Positions 56,120-64,000 of a DNA stretch of 64,000 bases are shown here, in pieces. The position numbers and the translations under genes are program-made. Every line of letters begins with the position of its first letter. Position 1 is the stretch's first letter. The DNA is from Streptomyces acidiscabies. GTDB lineage: Bacteria > Actinomycetota > Actinomycetes > Streptomycetales > Streptomycetaceae. Below the pieces are notes generated by a model. That model saw nothing but the letters and a program-made list of their open reading frames with translations. It was not told the DNA's origin and did no database searches. The DNA lies in NCBI RefSeq assembly GCF_020010905.1, contig NZ_JAGJBY010000001.1, positions 2,934,001 to 2,998,000 on the forward strand. The letters run 5' to 3'.

Positions 56120-58105
56120 GTGTCCCGAAGCGCCGGTGTCGCCCTTCCGCCCTGGCTCGCGCACGCGCTGCGCGCGCAACGCGGCCCCGTCCCCTGGGCG
56201 GCGGTCGCGCGCGGGGCGCTCGCGGCGGGACCGCTGCTGGCGGTCGCCGTGGCCGCCGGACGCACCTCGCTCGGCGTCGTCGCCGCGATCGCCGCGATGC
56301 TCGCGGGGATCAACGACCGTCCGGGCAGCAGGCGTACGTCCGTACAGCGGCTCGGGACGCCCGCGCTCGCCGGTGCGGCGGGACTCCTCGGCGGCACCTA
56401 CGCGGGCGCGCACGCGGGCCCCGTCGTCCTCACCCTCGCCCTGACCGCGCTCGGCCTCGTCGCCGGGGGCATGAGCGCCATCGGCCCCGTCGCGTCCGCG
56501 GCCGGCACCCAGGTCCTCGTCGCCTCCGCGATCGGCGCGGGCATGCCGGTCGACGAGGCGGGCTGGCAGCGCGCCCTCGCGTACCTCGCGGGCGCGGGCT
56601 GGCTGCTCCTGCTGCGCCTCGCCCTGCCCACACCGGGCTCGCTCGCCGGGGACTTCCGCTTCGACGGCGAACGGGCCGCCGTCGCGGGCGTGTACGACGC
56701 GATCGCCGCCCTCCTCGACGCCGTCGGCGGCCCCGACGCCGGCGCGCGCCGGGCCGCCCTCACCGCCGCCCTCGACCACGCGCAGGACGCCTTCGCCGGA
56801 CCCCGGCTGCGCCGCTACGCCAGCTCCTCCACGGAACGGCGGCTGCACGCGCAGTACGCCGCCGCGCTGCCCCTCGGGGAGGCCGCGACCGCGCTCGCCT
56901 GGGCCGGGGAACCCGTCTCCGAACGCGCCTCCGAAGGGCCCCGGCGCCTGGCCGCCGCCGTCCGCGAGAACACGCACACCGGGCCGCTGCCCGCGCCCTC
57001 GCGCTCCGCGCCCGCGCTGCGGGCCCTGGACGACGCGCTGCTGCACGCCGCCGAGGCGTTCGACCGGGGACACGGCGCCGCTCCGCACGCGCGCAGGCGC
57101 ACGGCCGCCGATCTGCTGCGGGCCGCGTTCGGCGCGGGCGGGCGGGAGTACGGGATGCGGGTCGCCCTGTGCTTCGGCGCGAGCGCCGCCATTGCGCAGG
57201 CCCTGCACCACTCCCACTGGTACGGCGAGCACACGCACTGGTACTGGCTCCCCGCCACCGCCGTCTTCCTCGTCAAGCCCGACCTCGGCCCGCTCGTCTC
57301 ACGCGTCCTGAACCGGGCCGCCGGCACGGTCCTCGGGGCGCTCGTCTTCGCCGGGTTCGCCGCGTTCCTGCCCCGACCCGAGGGGCTCGTCGTCCTCGTC
57401 GCCGTCTGCGGGGCCCTCGTCCCTGTCGCCACGCGCCACTTCGCCGCGCAGACCGCTGTCGTCACCGTCCTCGTCCTCGCCCTGGTCATGGTCGGCGGCG
57501 AACCCCAGGCGTCCGCCGGGCGCATCGGCGAGACCCTCCTCGCCTGCGTCCTCGTCCTGGTCGTCGGCCACCTCCCGATGCCGGGCGAGCGCGGGGGCCA
57601 GGTGCGCGCCCGGCTCGCGCTGGCGACCCGGGCCGCGCAGGAGTACCTGGCGTACGTCCTGAGCGACACCGGCGAGGAGCCCCGGGTCCGGAAGCCGCAG
57701 AAGCGCGTGAGGCGCCCTGGAACGCACGAGGTGCACCGAATCCCCCGGAATGCCCCGAACGGCGCCGAGAGCCCCTCTGAGGCACCCTCCGCCCCCATCG
57801 GCGACCGCGCCACCCGCTGGGCCCTCCGCCGCGAGGCCTACCGAACCCTCGCCGAAGCCCGCACCGCCATCGCCCTCTCCGCCGCCGAACACCCCGCCCT
57901 CGCCCGCCACACCGCCGGCACCGACGAGATAGCCGCCCTCCTGGAACGCCTCGTCGACACGACGACGGCCAGCGCCGTACAGCTCGACGACACGGGGCAC
58001 TTGGGCGCACGGCACCGGGAACTGCTCGACGAGCTGCTGACGGCGTTGGACGCGCATCGGGTGCCGGGGGCGCGGGGGCGGATGAGGTTGCCGCGGGCGG
58101 TGTGA
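56120..58105 (+). CDS. FUSC-family membrane protein (aromatic-acid exporter-like)
   Basis: 661 residues. Two sets of transmembrane helices (about 30-180 and 350-500) flank a soluble helical region, as in FUSC/YccS/AaeB proteins. TLGAL-type segment RAAGTVLGALVFAGFAAFL and the HWYWLPATAVFLVKPDLGPL stretch are typical. It probably exports an aromatic or amphipathic compound. GTG 56120 follows CAGGAG. Residues about 517-562 are a basic, Pro-rich insertion (KPQKRVRRPGTHEVHRIPRN) that looks foreign to the family. Confidence 0.85.
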   Translation: MSRSAGVALPPWLAHALRAQRGPVPWAAVARGALAAGPLLAVAVAAGRTSLGVVAAIAAMLAGINDRPGSRRTSVQRLGTPALAGAAGLLGGTYAGAHAGPVVLTLALTALGLVAGGMSAIGPVASAAGTQVLVASAIGAGMPVDEAGWQRALAYLAGAGWLLLLRLALPTPGSLAGDFRFDGERAAVAGVYDAIAALLDAVGGPDAGARRAALTAALDHAQDAFAGPRLRRYASSSTERRLHAQYAAALPLGEAATALAWAGEPVSERASEGPRRLAAAVRENTHTGPLPAPSRSAPALRALDDALLHAAEAFDRGHGAAPHARRRTAADLLRAAFGAGGREYGMRVALCFGASAAIAQALHHSHWYGEHTHWYWLPATAVFLVKPDLGPLVSRVLNRAAGTVLGALVFAGFAAFLPRPEGLVVLVAVCGALVPVATRHFAAQTAVVTVLVLALVMVGGEPQASAGRIGETLLACVLVLVVGHLPMPGERGGQVRARLALATRAAQEYLAYVLSDTGEEPRVRKPQKRVRRPGTHEVHRIPRNAPNGAESPSEAPSAPIGDRATRWALRREAYRTLAEARTAIALSAAEHPALARHTAGTDEIAALLERLVDTTTASAVQLDDTGHLGARHRELLDELLTALDAHRVPGARGRMRLPRAV

Positions 58106-58136
58106 GGGGCACCCAGGGGGAGTTCCCGTGCGCGCC

Positions 58137-59078
58137 CTACCCCACCCGCACCCACACCGGCGCATGGTCCGACCCCGACGCGTCCCGCCGTTCCCTCGGG
58201 TCCTCGTTCACCGACGGCAGTCGCAGCACCCCGTCGGCCGACGGGGTTCCGGTGCCGGCCTCGGTCACGCGGTGGACCAGCTGGTGGCTCAGGAGGATGT
58301 GGTCGATGAGTTCGCGGCGGCCGGAGTTGACGCGGGAGTAGCGCCGCTCGGCCGGGATCAGGGGCGCGACGTCCCACAGGCGCGCACGGTCGCCCTGGTC
58401 CGGCAGTTTGTAGCCGGGCGTGCCTATCTCCGACCCGGGCGGGCCCAGGAGGATCTGGGTCGTGGCCGCCTGGACCTCGTCGTTGAGGTCGCCCACGACG
58501 GCGACGTCCCGCGCGCGGCCGTCGCCCGCGAGGAGGTCGTCGGCGAGGGCGCGCAGGGTGACCGCCTCGGAGGCGCGGCGGTACAGCGCGTACGCGCCGT
58601 AGCGGGCCCGTTCGCCCTCGTTGTGCGGGAAGAAACGGTTGCCCGGGTAGGTGAGGAGCTTGGACTTCAGGTGGGCCACCGCGAGGTGCAGGGCGCCGGT
58701 GCGGACCGCGAGGAGGCCGCGGCCCGTCGCGGAGACCGTCAGCCCGGAGTCGTCGACCTGGACGGGCCGCAGGTCGTGCGGGAACGCGTTGACGTCCGCG
58801 ACGACCTCCAGGGGCGCCCTGCTGATCACGCCGACGCGGATGCCGCGCCCGTCGGGGTGCGCGGAGAGCGCCGTGTGCCAGGTGCCGCCGATCACGCCCA
58901 GGAGGTCGTCCAGCGCGTCGGGGTCGCCGACCTCCTGGACGCCGAGGACGTCGGGCGCGAGGGCCTCGACCCTCTCGGCGAGGGAGGCCAGCTTCGTGTC
59001 GTAGGAGGCTTTGTCCTTGGGCCCGAACGGGCCGCCGGGACGGTAGAGGTTCTCCAGGTTCCAGGTGCCGAGGAGCAT
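58137..59078 (-). CDS. Endonuclease/exonuclease/phosphatase-family protein
   Basis: 313 residues. EEP-fold motifs: GTWNLENL (Asn7, Glu9), VLGVQEVGD, HLKSKL, VGDLNDEVQA and the terminal SDHAPVWVRV. This metal-dependent phosphodiesterase fold acts on DNA, phospholipids or inositol phosphates, and the substrate is unclear. No signal peptide with the ATG at 59078, which has GGAGGG eight bases upstream; the frame is open to 59174. Convergent with FUSC and divergent from the amidohydrolase. Confidence 0.88.
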   Translation of the reverse strand: MLLGTWNLENLYRPGGPFGPKDKASYDTKLASLAERVEALAPDVLGVQEVGDPDALDDLLGVIGGTWHTALSAHPDGRGIRVGVISRAPLEVVADVNAFPHDLRPVQVDDSGLTVSATGRGLLAVRTGALHLAVAHLKSKLLTYPGNRFFPHNEGERARYGAYALYRRASEAVTLRALADDLLAGDGRARDVAVVGDLNDEVQAATTQILLGPPGSEIGTPGYKLPDQGDRARLWDVAPLIPAERRYSRVNSGRRELIDHILLSHQLVHRVTEAGTGTPSADGVLRLPSVNEDPRERRDASGSDHAPVWVRVG

Positions 59079-59194
59079 GACGGGCTCCCTCCAGAGCGCG
59101 CTTCCAGGGCCCAAGGGTGCCTTCAGGGGAGGCCGCAGCGACAGGCGCCGGACAGGATGCCCGCCACGGCTCACGCAGGCCGAGGACCCCGTCG

Positions 59195-59200
59195 TACGGT
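59195..59200 (+). promoter_or_regulatory. -10 element of leaderless amidohydrolase transcript
   Basis: TACGGT ends six bases before ATG 59207. Confidence 0.55.
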
Positions 59201-59206
59201 GTCAGG

Positions 59207-60535
59207 ATGACGCCTTCCGCGGACCTCGTCATCTCGGGCTGCACGATTCTGGAACCGGGTCTCACCTTCCGTACGGACGCGACGGTCGTCGTACGGGACG
59301 GCCGGATCGAGTCGATCGGCGACGACCCGCCCGGGGAAGCCGCACACCGCATCGACGCGCGCGGGCAGATCGCGCTCCCCGGGCTGATCAACTGCCATAC
59401 GCACGCGCCGATGGTCGCCCTGCGCGGACTCGCGGAGGACCTGCCGACCGAGGAGTGGTTCAACGACGTCGTCTGGCCGGTCGAGTCGAACCTCACCGCG
59501 CGGGACGTCGAACTGGGCGCGCGCCTGGCCTGCGCCGAGATGATCCGCGCGGGCGTCACCTGCTTCGCCGACCACTACTTCGCGATGGACGCGGTCGCCG
59601 CCGTCGTCGAGGAGACCGGGATGCGCGCCCACCTCGGGCAGGCGTACTTCTCCTCCCAGGGGCCGAAGGGCCGCGAGGAGTCCCTGGAGTTCGCCCTGAG
59701 GCACCGCGAGGGGGCGGGCGGGCGGATCACCACCACCCTGGCCCCGCACGCCCCGTACACCGTCACGGAAGCCGATCTCGCGGCCACCGCGGCCCTCGCC
59801 CGGGAACACGGACTCCCCGTCCACCTGCACGCCTCGGAGAACCGCGACCAGGCCGAGACGAGCCTCGCGCGCCACGGCGTCACCCCGATCGACGTCCTGG
59901 AGCGCACCGGGATCCTCGACACGGACGTCCTGATCGCGCACGGCACCGGCATCCTCGACCGCGACCTCCCCGTCCTCGCCCGCGCGCGAGGGCGCGTGTC
60001 CGTGGCGACCGCCCCGCGCGGGTACCTCAAGTTCGCCTGGCCGACGACCACCCCCGTGCGCGCGCTGCGCGAGATCGGCGTACCCGTCGGACTCGCGACG
60101 GACGGTGCCGCCTCCAACAACTCCCTGGACGTCTGGGAGTCGATGGCCCTCACCGCGCTGGTGCAGAAGTCGACGACCGGCGACCCGCGCTGGCTGACGG
60201 CCCGCCAGGCACTCGACCACGCGGGCCCGCAGAGCGCCCGCGCCCTCGGGCTCGGCGACCGCATCGGCACGCTCGCCCCCGGGATGCGCGCCGACCTCGT
60301 CCTCGTCGACCTCACCGGCCCGCACACCCAGCCCGTCCACGACCTCGCCGCGACCCTCGTGCACAGCGCCCGCGCGAGCGACGTCCGGACGACGATCGTC
60401 GACGGCCGCGTCCTCATGCACGAGCGTCGACTCCTCACCGTCGACGTGCAGTCCGTCGTCACGGAGTTGACGGCCCGCCTGCCCGCCCTCACCGACCGCG
60501 CCCACGGGAGGCGTGTCCAGGACTACGACACCTGA
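59207..60535 (+). CDS. Amidohydrolase, MtaD / Atz-type deaminase family
   Basis: 442 residues. The metal-dependent TIM-barrel hydrolase has NCHTHAPM (His64, His66), AEMIRAGVTCFADHYF, LHASENRD, HGTGI and the Asp in LATDGAASNNSLDVWE. The pattern fits methylthioadenosine / S-adenosylhomocysteine deaminases and chlorohydrolase-like enzymes. Cytoplasmic. ATG 59207 begins MTPSADLVISGCTIL, the normal beta-sandwich start. Exact substrate unresolved. Confidence 0.88.
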   Translation: MTPSADLVISGCTILEPGLTFRTDATVVVRDGRIESIGDDPPGEAAHRIDARGQIALPGLINCHTHAPMVALRGLAEDLPTEEWFNDVVWPVESNLTARDVELGARLACAEMIRAGVTCFADHYFAMDAVAAVVEETGMRAHLGQAYFSSQGPKGREESLEFALRHREGAGGRITTTLAPHAPYTVTEADLAATAALAREHGLPVHLHASENRDQAETSLARHGVTPIDVLERTGILDTDVLIAHGTGILDRDLPVLARARGRVSVATAPRGYLKFAWPTTTPVRALREIGVPVGLATDGAASNNSLDVWESMALTALVQKSTTGDPRWLTARQALDHAGPQSARALGLGDRIGTLAPGMRADLVLVDLTGPHTQPVHDLAATLVHSARASDVRTTIVDGRVLMHERRLLTVDVQSVVTELTARLPALTDRAHGRRVQDYDT

Positions 60536-60650
60536 ACCGCGCGACACCTGATCCGGGCGGCCCCAAAAATTTCTTCGCGTACGACGATGAGTTCCGCGCG
60601 GCCCTCCAGTCACCCCCTCCGACGGACCGTCGTACGTGAAGGGGTGGGCG

Positions 60651-61292
60651 ATGTCGCTCCCGGAGATCGTCTCGCGCGAACAGTGGCGCGCGGCGCGCGA
60701 GGACCTGCTGGCGAAGGAGGAGGCGCTCGCCCGCGCGCGTGAGGCGCTCGGTGTGCAGCGGCGCCGGATGCCGATGGTCGAGGTCGGCGCGGAGTACGTC
60801 TTCGAGGGCGGCGACGGCAAGGCGACCCTGCTCGACCTCTTCGCGGGCCGCGCCCAACTCGTCGTCCACCACTTCATGTTCGCGCCCGAGTGGGAGACCG
60901 GCTGCCGGGGCTGCTCGGCCTTCCTCGACCAGGTCGGCCACCTCGCCCACCTCAAGGCGAGGGACACGGCGTTCGCGGTCGTCTCCAGAGCGCCCTACAC
61001 GCGCGTGCTGCCGTTCAAGGCGCGGCTCGGCTGGACGGTGCCCTGGTACTCGTCCTACGACAGCGACTTCAACGCCGACTTCGAGGCGACCCTCGCGCGA
61101 CCCGACGGCGAACTCGTCGAGCGGCAGGGCCTGAGCTGCTTCCTGCGGGACGCCGACCGCGTCTTCCACACGTACTCCGCCTTCGGGCGCGGACTCGACG
61201 GGCTCGGTACGGCGGCCGGGCTGCTCGACCTGACCGTGTGGGGACGGGGGCCCGAAACGGACGTTCTCTATCACGACGAGTACGACTTCTGA
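60651..61292 (+). CDS. DUF899 (thioredoxin-like) family protein
   Basis: 213 residues. YVFEGGDGKATLLDLFAGRAQL (quoted in part) and HHFMFAPEWETGCRGCSAFLDQ are characteristic of DUF899, with Cys85-x2-Cys88 in the thioredoxin-like position; VPWYSSYDSDFNADF follows. The CalU10-type resistance protein belongs to a related group, but function here is unknown. ATG 60651 has AAGGGG upstream; GTG 60636 is an in-frame alternative. Confidence 0.88.
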   Translation: MSLPEIVSREQWRAAREDLLAKEEALARAREALGVQRRRMPMVEVGAEYVFEGGDGKATLLDLFAGRAQLVVHHFMFAPEWETGCRGCSAFLDQVGHLAHLKARDTAFAVVSRAPYTRVLPFKARLGWTVPWYSSYDSDFNADFEATLARPDGELVERQGLSCFLRDADRVFHTYSAFGRGLDGLGTAAGLLDLTVWGRGPETDVLYHDEYDF

Positions 61293-61433
61293 TCACTCTG
61301 CGTGCGGACGGTGTGTCAGGTAGGTCTCAGTCCTGTCATATGCCGAGTCCTTCGGCCCCTGTGGAGCGTTCACTCCAGTACGAGCGACGGCCGGAACAGG
61401 CGGCCGTACGGGAGACGCTTCCCGGAGGACGAC

Positions 61434-61607
61434 ATGGTGAACGGGCGGACCGTGCTGGAACGGTTCCCCGCGGGCGGCCCGCGCGGGTCGTGGCCCGCGG
61501 AGGAGTTCGCGCGCGCGAGGCGTTCGGAAGGGCTGCCGGCGGAGGTCGTCATGGACCTCGCCGGCGACGCCTTCCTGGTGATCGTGCGGGGTCACTCCGG
61601 GGAGTGA
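61434..61607 (+). CDS. Small conserved-looking protein of unknown function
   Basis: 57 residues (VLERFPAGGPRGSWPAEEFA ... GLPAEVVMDLAGDAFLVI). It has a strong ribosome-binding site (GGAGG) and a mixed alpha/beta composition without Cys or a hydrophobic segment. It faces the ABC exporter gene and overlaps its end by 16 bases. It does not look like a peptide precursor. No family assigned. Confidence 0.6.
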   Translation: MVNGRTVLERFPAGGPRGSWPAEEFARARRSEGLPAEVVMDLAGDAFLVIVRGHSGE

Positions 61608-63559
61608 GCGGGCAGCCGTACGGTGAACTGCTCGGCCTGGAGGGCGTACAGCTCCGCGTACACGCCCCCTGTCGCCAGCAGCTCGTCCGGGGTGCCCGAC
61701 TCGACCAGCCGGCCCTGCTCCAGGACGTGCACCAAGTCGGCGTGGCGGACCGACGCCAGCCGGTGGGTGATCAGGACGACGGTCTGGCCGCTGTCGGCGA
61801 GCGCCCGGATCTTCTCGAACACTTCGAGCTCCGCGCGCGCGTCGAGCGCGGCCGTCGGCTCGTCCACGATCAGGATGCGCCCGCGCCGGTAGGCCGCCCG
61901 CGCGATGCCCAGCCGCTGCCACTGGCCGCCCGACAGCTCGTGACCGCCGCTGAACTGGCGCGCCAGCAGCGTGTCCAGGCCGCGCGGGAGGTCCGCGACG
62001 ACGTCCTGCGCGCCCGCCTGCGCGACGGACTCCGCGAGCCGCTCCTCGGTGAGCGGCGCGGCCGAGCGGCCGATCGCCACGTTCACCTTCGCCGTGAACG
62101 GCCAGCGCTTGAAGTCCTGCGCGACCATCGCGATCCGCTCCGCGAGCTGACGGCGGTCCGCGCCGGCCGCGTCCACGCCGTCCCACAGGACCCGCCCCGA
62201 CTCCGGCCGGTACAGCCCGGCCAGCAGCTTCACCAGGGTCGTCTTGCCCGAGCCGTTCTCGCCGACCAGCGCGATGATGCGGCCCAGCGGCAGCGTGAGC
62301 GAGACGTCGTCCAGCGCCGGGCGGTGGTCCGGTGAGTCGTCGCCCGGGTAGCGGAAGGTGACGTTCTCGAAGCGGATCTCCCCCGGGTCCTCCGGGAGGT
62401 CCGTCCCGCCCGCCGGGATCGCCCGCTCGGCCGCCTCGACGTACAGCCGTTGCAGGTCGCCGACGAACAGGGCCTCCTCGTGGAGCTGGTTCACCTCCAG
62501 GACCAGCGTGTTCAGGCTCGCCGAGCCGCTGCGGATCGCGATCACGGCCGTCCCCGCGACCGCCAGGGCCATCGCGCCGCCCAGCAGCAGGCCGCCCAGG
62601 GTCGCGTACGTCGCGACCGTCGCCAGGCCCGTCCACGCCGCCGCGATCAGCCCCGTACGGGCCGTCAGACCGGCCAGCCGCGCCTGTTCCGCCTCCGCGG
62701 TCTCCGACATCGACCGGAAGTGGCGCAGCAGGAACGGGCCGACGCCGTGCACCCGGATCTCCGGGGCCGCCGCCGGTTCCGTCAGCAGGCTCGCGATCAG
62801 CTGTCCCGCGCGCGCGTGCTGCACCCACGTGTGGAACGACTCGTAGCGGCGCCTCGCGTTCGTCAGGGCGCTCCACGCGCTCGGCAGCGTCATCGTCAGC
62901 AGGAGCGGCAGCAGCACCGGGTGCAGGACCGTCAGGACGCCCGCCGCAGCGGCCAGCGAGATCACCGAGTTCACCACGCGCGTGCCGTAGCCGATCATCC
63001 TGCGCGCGGACTGGGCGCCGTACTGCGCCGTGTCCAGGAGCTTGTGGAAGGCGTGGTCCTCTATCGCGGCGAGTTCGACGGCCGCGGCGCGCTCCAGGTA
63101 CAGCTCGGTCGCCACGCGCTCGACCTTCGGCTCCAGGCGGCCGGTCGCGTACGTCGACGCCGCGCGCAGGAGTGCGCTGACGAACAGCACCACGGCCATC
63201 GTGATCAGTGCGGGCGCGGCGTCGCGGACCCTCGCCTCGATCGGGCCCTGGGCGATGAGCCGGCTCAGGACGCTGTTCACCGCGAGCAGGCTCACCGCCT
63301 GGGCGGCGCCCCGCGACAGCTCCGCCGCCACGACGATCTTCGCCGCGCGCGGGTCCGCCTGTCTGGCCAGCCTGAGGCTGACCGTCAGCAGTGAGGGGAG
63401 CCGGCTGAGCATCGAACGGAACCCCAGTTCCAGGAACGCGTCCCGGTGCTGGTTCCAGCCCATGTCGTAGCTCAGCGGGCCGCCGAACAGTAATCGCTCC
63501 GAGCCGGACACCTCGCGTTCCTCAGGCCCGCCTTTCCGCTGCCCGCGCGGTCTGCGCAC
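61592..63559 (-). CDS. ABC exporter with fused transmembrane and ATPase domains
   Basis: 655 residues, a half-transporter that would work as a homodimer. Six transmembrane helices (about 80-340) precede the ATPase: Walker A GENGSGKTTLVKLL, signature HELSGGQWQRLGIARA, Walker B ILIVDEPTAALD, H-loop ITHRLASVRHADLV. The N-terminal 30 residues are polar. It could export a peptide, lipid or drug. GTG 63559 has GGGGGAGG seven bases upstream. No biosynthetic genes lie beside it within the window. Confidence 0.92.
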   Translation of the reverse strand: MRRPRGQRKGGPEEREVSGSERLLFGGPLSYDMGWNQHRDAFLELGFRSMLSRLPSLLTVSLRLARQADPRAAKIVVAAELSRGAAQAVSLLAVNSVLSRLIAQGPIEARVRDAAPALITMAVVLFVSALLRAASTYATGRLEPKVERVATELYLERAAAVELAAIEDHAFHKLLDTAQYGAQSARRMIGYGTRVVNSVISLAAAAGVLTVLHPVLLPLLLTMTLPSAWSALTNARRRYESFHTWVQHARAGQLIASLLTEPAAAPEIRVHGVGPFLLRHFRSMSETAEAEQARLAGLTARTGLIAAAWTGLATVATYATLGGLLLGGAMALAVAGTAVIAIRSGSASLNTLVLEVNQLHEEALFVGDLQRLYVEAAERAIPAGGTDLPEDPGEIRFENVTFRYPGDDSPDHRPALDDVSLTLPLGRIIALVGENGSGKTTLVKLLAGLYRPESGRVLWDGVDAAGADRRQLAERIAMVAQDFKRWPFTAKVNVAIGRSAAPLTEERLAESVAQAGAQDVVADLPRGLDTLLARQFSGGHELSGGQWQRLGIARAAYRRGRILIVDEPTAALDARAELEVFEKIRALADSGQTVVLITHRLASVRHADLVHVLEQGRLVESGTPDELLATGGVYAELYALQAEQFTVRLPAHSPE

Positions 63560-63695
63560 GCTCTGCCTCCCCCGGGTGGCGGTTCTGCATATGCACGAAG
63601 GGCCACTATGGCGTGCGGGGGCGGGGCGGGGGAGGGCGCGCGGCTGGTGGTGCTTGTGCGCGGGCGTGCGCTGTGGGGTGAGGGAGGAGGAAGTG
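63560..63695. other. ABC exporter promoter region
   Basis: A G-rich gap of 136 bases. It holds a 10-bp palindrome TGCATATGCA (63586-63595), about 27 bases before the exporter start, that might be an operator. No gene is visible. Confidence 0.35.
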
Positions 63696-63727
63696 CTTGA
63701 GGCTGCGCCGGAACACGCAGCCTCAAG
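63696..63727 (-). terminator. Perfect 12-bp hairpin after the partial end gene
   Basis: CTTGAGGCTGCG pairs with CGCAGCCTCAAG around an 8-base loop, 35 bases downstream of the stop codon of the minus-strand gene. No T-run follows. Confidence 0.75.
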
Positions 63728-63762
63728 AGATCACGCGTGCTGTCCTGACGCCTCTCGGGGGG

Positions 63763-64000
63763 CTACGCGCTGATCGGGCGTGACCAGGTGGGTGTTGCCC
63801 CCGTCAGCCGGCACAGGGCCAGGTACAGCGGTATCGGCGGCGTGTACGGGACGGTCCCCGTCGGCCGGTTGATGAGCGTGAGGGTGTGCGGCGTGTCGGG
63901 CAGGACCGCCCCCGTCGCGTACTGCGCGGGCGCGGGCCACTCGACGGCATAGTCGGAGTCCGCGGGGACGAGCCACCACCAGTGCGTGTCGTCGGCGTAC
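63763..64000 (-). CDS. Unknown protein, 3' end only
   Basis: 78 C-terminal residues are visible on the minus strand, ending with a TAG (63763-63765); the start is outside the window. The segment THWWWLVPADSDYAVEWPAP and the end TPTWSRPISA have normal codon bias and a clean frame to the window edge, which supports a real gene. It is followed by a hairpin terminator. No family recognised. Confidence 0.65.
   Translation of the reverse strand, partial: YADDTHWWWLVPADSDYAVEWPAPAQYATGAVLPDTPHTLTLINRPTGTVPYTPPIPLYLALCRLTGATPTWSRPISA

Noticed and set aside
61434..63559. Peptide natural-product cluster (small gene plus exporter)
   Set aside because: The small protein has no Cys/Ser/Thr core or leader pattern, and no modifying enzyme is nearby.

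Overview
The window is a high-GC actinobacterial chromosome segment, almost certainly Streptomyces. The evidence is third-position GC-rich codon use, many twin-arginine secretion signals, GTG/TTG starts, and family members typical of that genus (SPW_0924-like, DUF6343, DUF3068 and DUF4184 proteins, a long LivM). From memory, the order pyk - tRNA - ANTAR regulator - livFGMHK - YdeP - polA - rpsA - coaE matches the conserved Streptomyces core. Inserts specific to this strain sit between those landmarks.

Layout. 1-3.6 kb: the 3' end of a cytochrome bc1 b-subunit gene, a lone thiolase behind a KstR2-like palindrome, a HExxH peptidase with a zinc ribbon, and a chorismate mutase. 3.7-10.7 kb: an aminopeptidase N, then a translationally coupled decarboxylase / N-hydroxylase pair of the siderophore DesA-DesB type whose decarboxylase carries an in-frame 105-bp repeat array, then a secreted propeller-type protein. 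10.7-16.3 kb: an exported 5'-nucleotidase, a SIMPL protein, pyruvate kinase, an exported serine hydrolase, and an unusual tRNA. 16.3-23.2 kb: an ANTAR response regulator facing a branched-chain amino-acid ABC transporter operon (livK-hairpin-livHMGF). 23.2-36.4 kb: a thioesterase, a YdeP-type molybdopterin enzyme, DNA polymerase I, a DUF4184 membrane protein, an exported transglycosylase, small and membrane proteins, an HrpB helicase and a methyltransferase. 36.4-43.5 kb: ribosomal protein S1 with a near-consensus promoter, an exported amine/amino-acid oxidase, a PAC2 protein, coaE, a TPR protein, DUF6343 and an acyltransferase.

Accessory part. 43.6-45.85 kb is an IS607-type element. Its serine recombinase looks internally deleted, and its TnpB keeps the RuvC residues but not the zinc-ribbon cysteines. 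45.9-52.5 kb holds a methyltransferase, DoxX, a type-5 uracil-DNA glycosylase, a prolyl aminopeptidase, and a GntR-controlled NCS1 permease / racemase operon with RidA. 52.5-55.1 kb is the most interesting locus: a TIR-NTPase protein divergent from a smaller protein, the two sharing one C-terminal domain. This looks like a STAND-type conflict (anti-phage or suicide) module. The rest is a nucleotidyltransferase, a FUSC membrane protein, a phosphatase/nuclease, an amidohydrolase, DUF899, a 57-residue protein, a fused ABC exporter, and the 3' end of an unknown gene.

Across the window many genes have a TANNNT -10 hexamer ending six to eight bases before the start codon, which suggests leaderless transcripts. 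Several gene junctions carry long perfect hairpins that serve as terminators.
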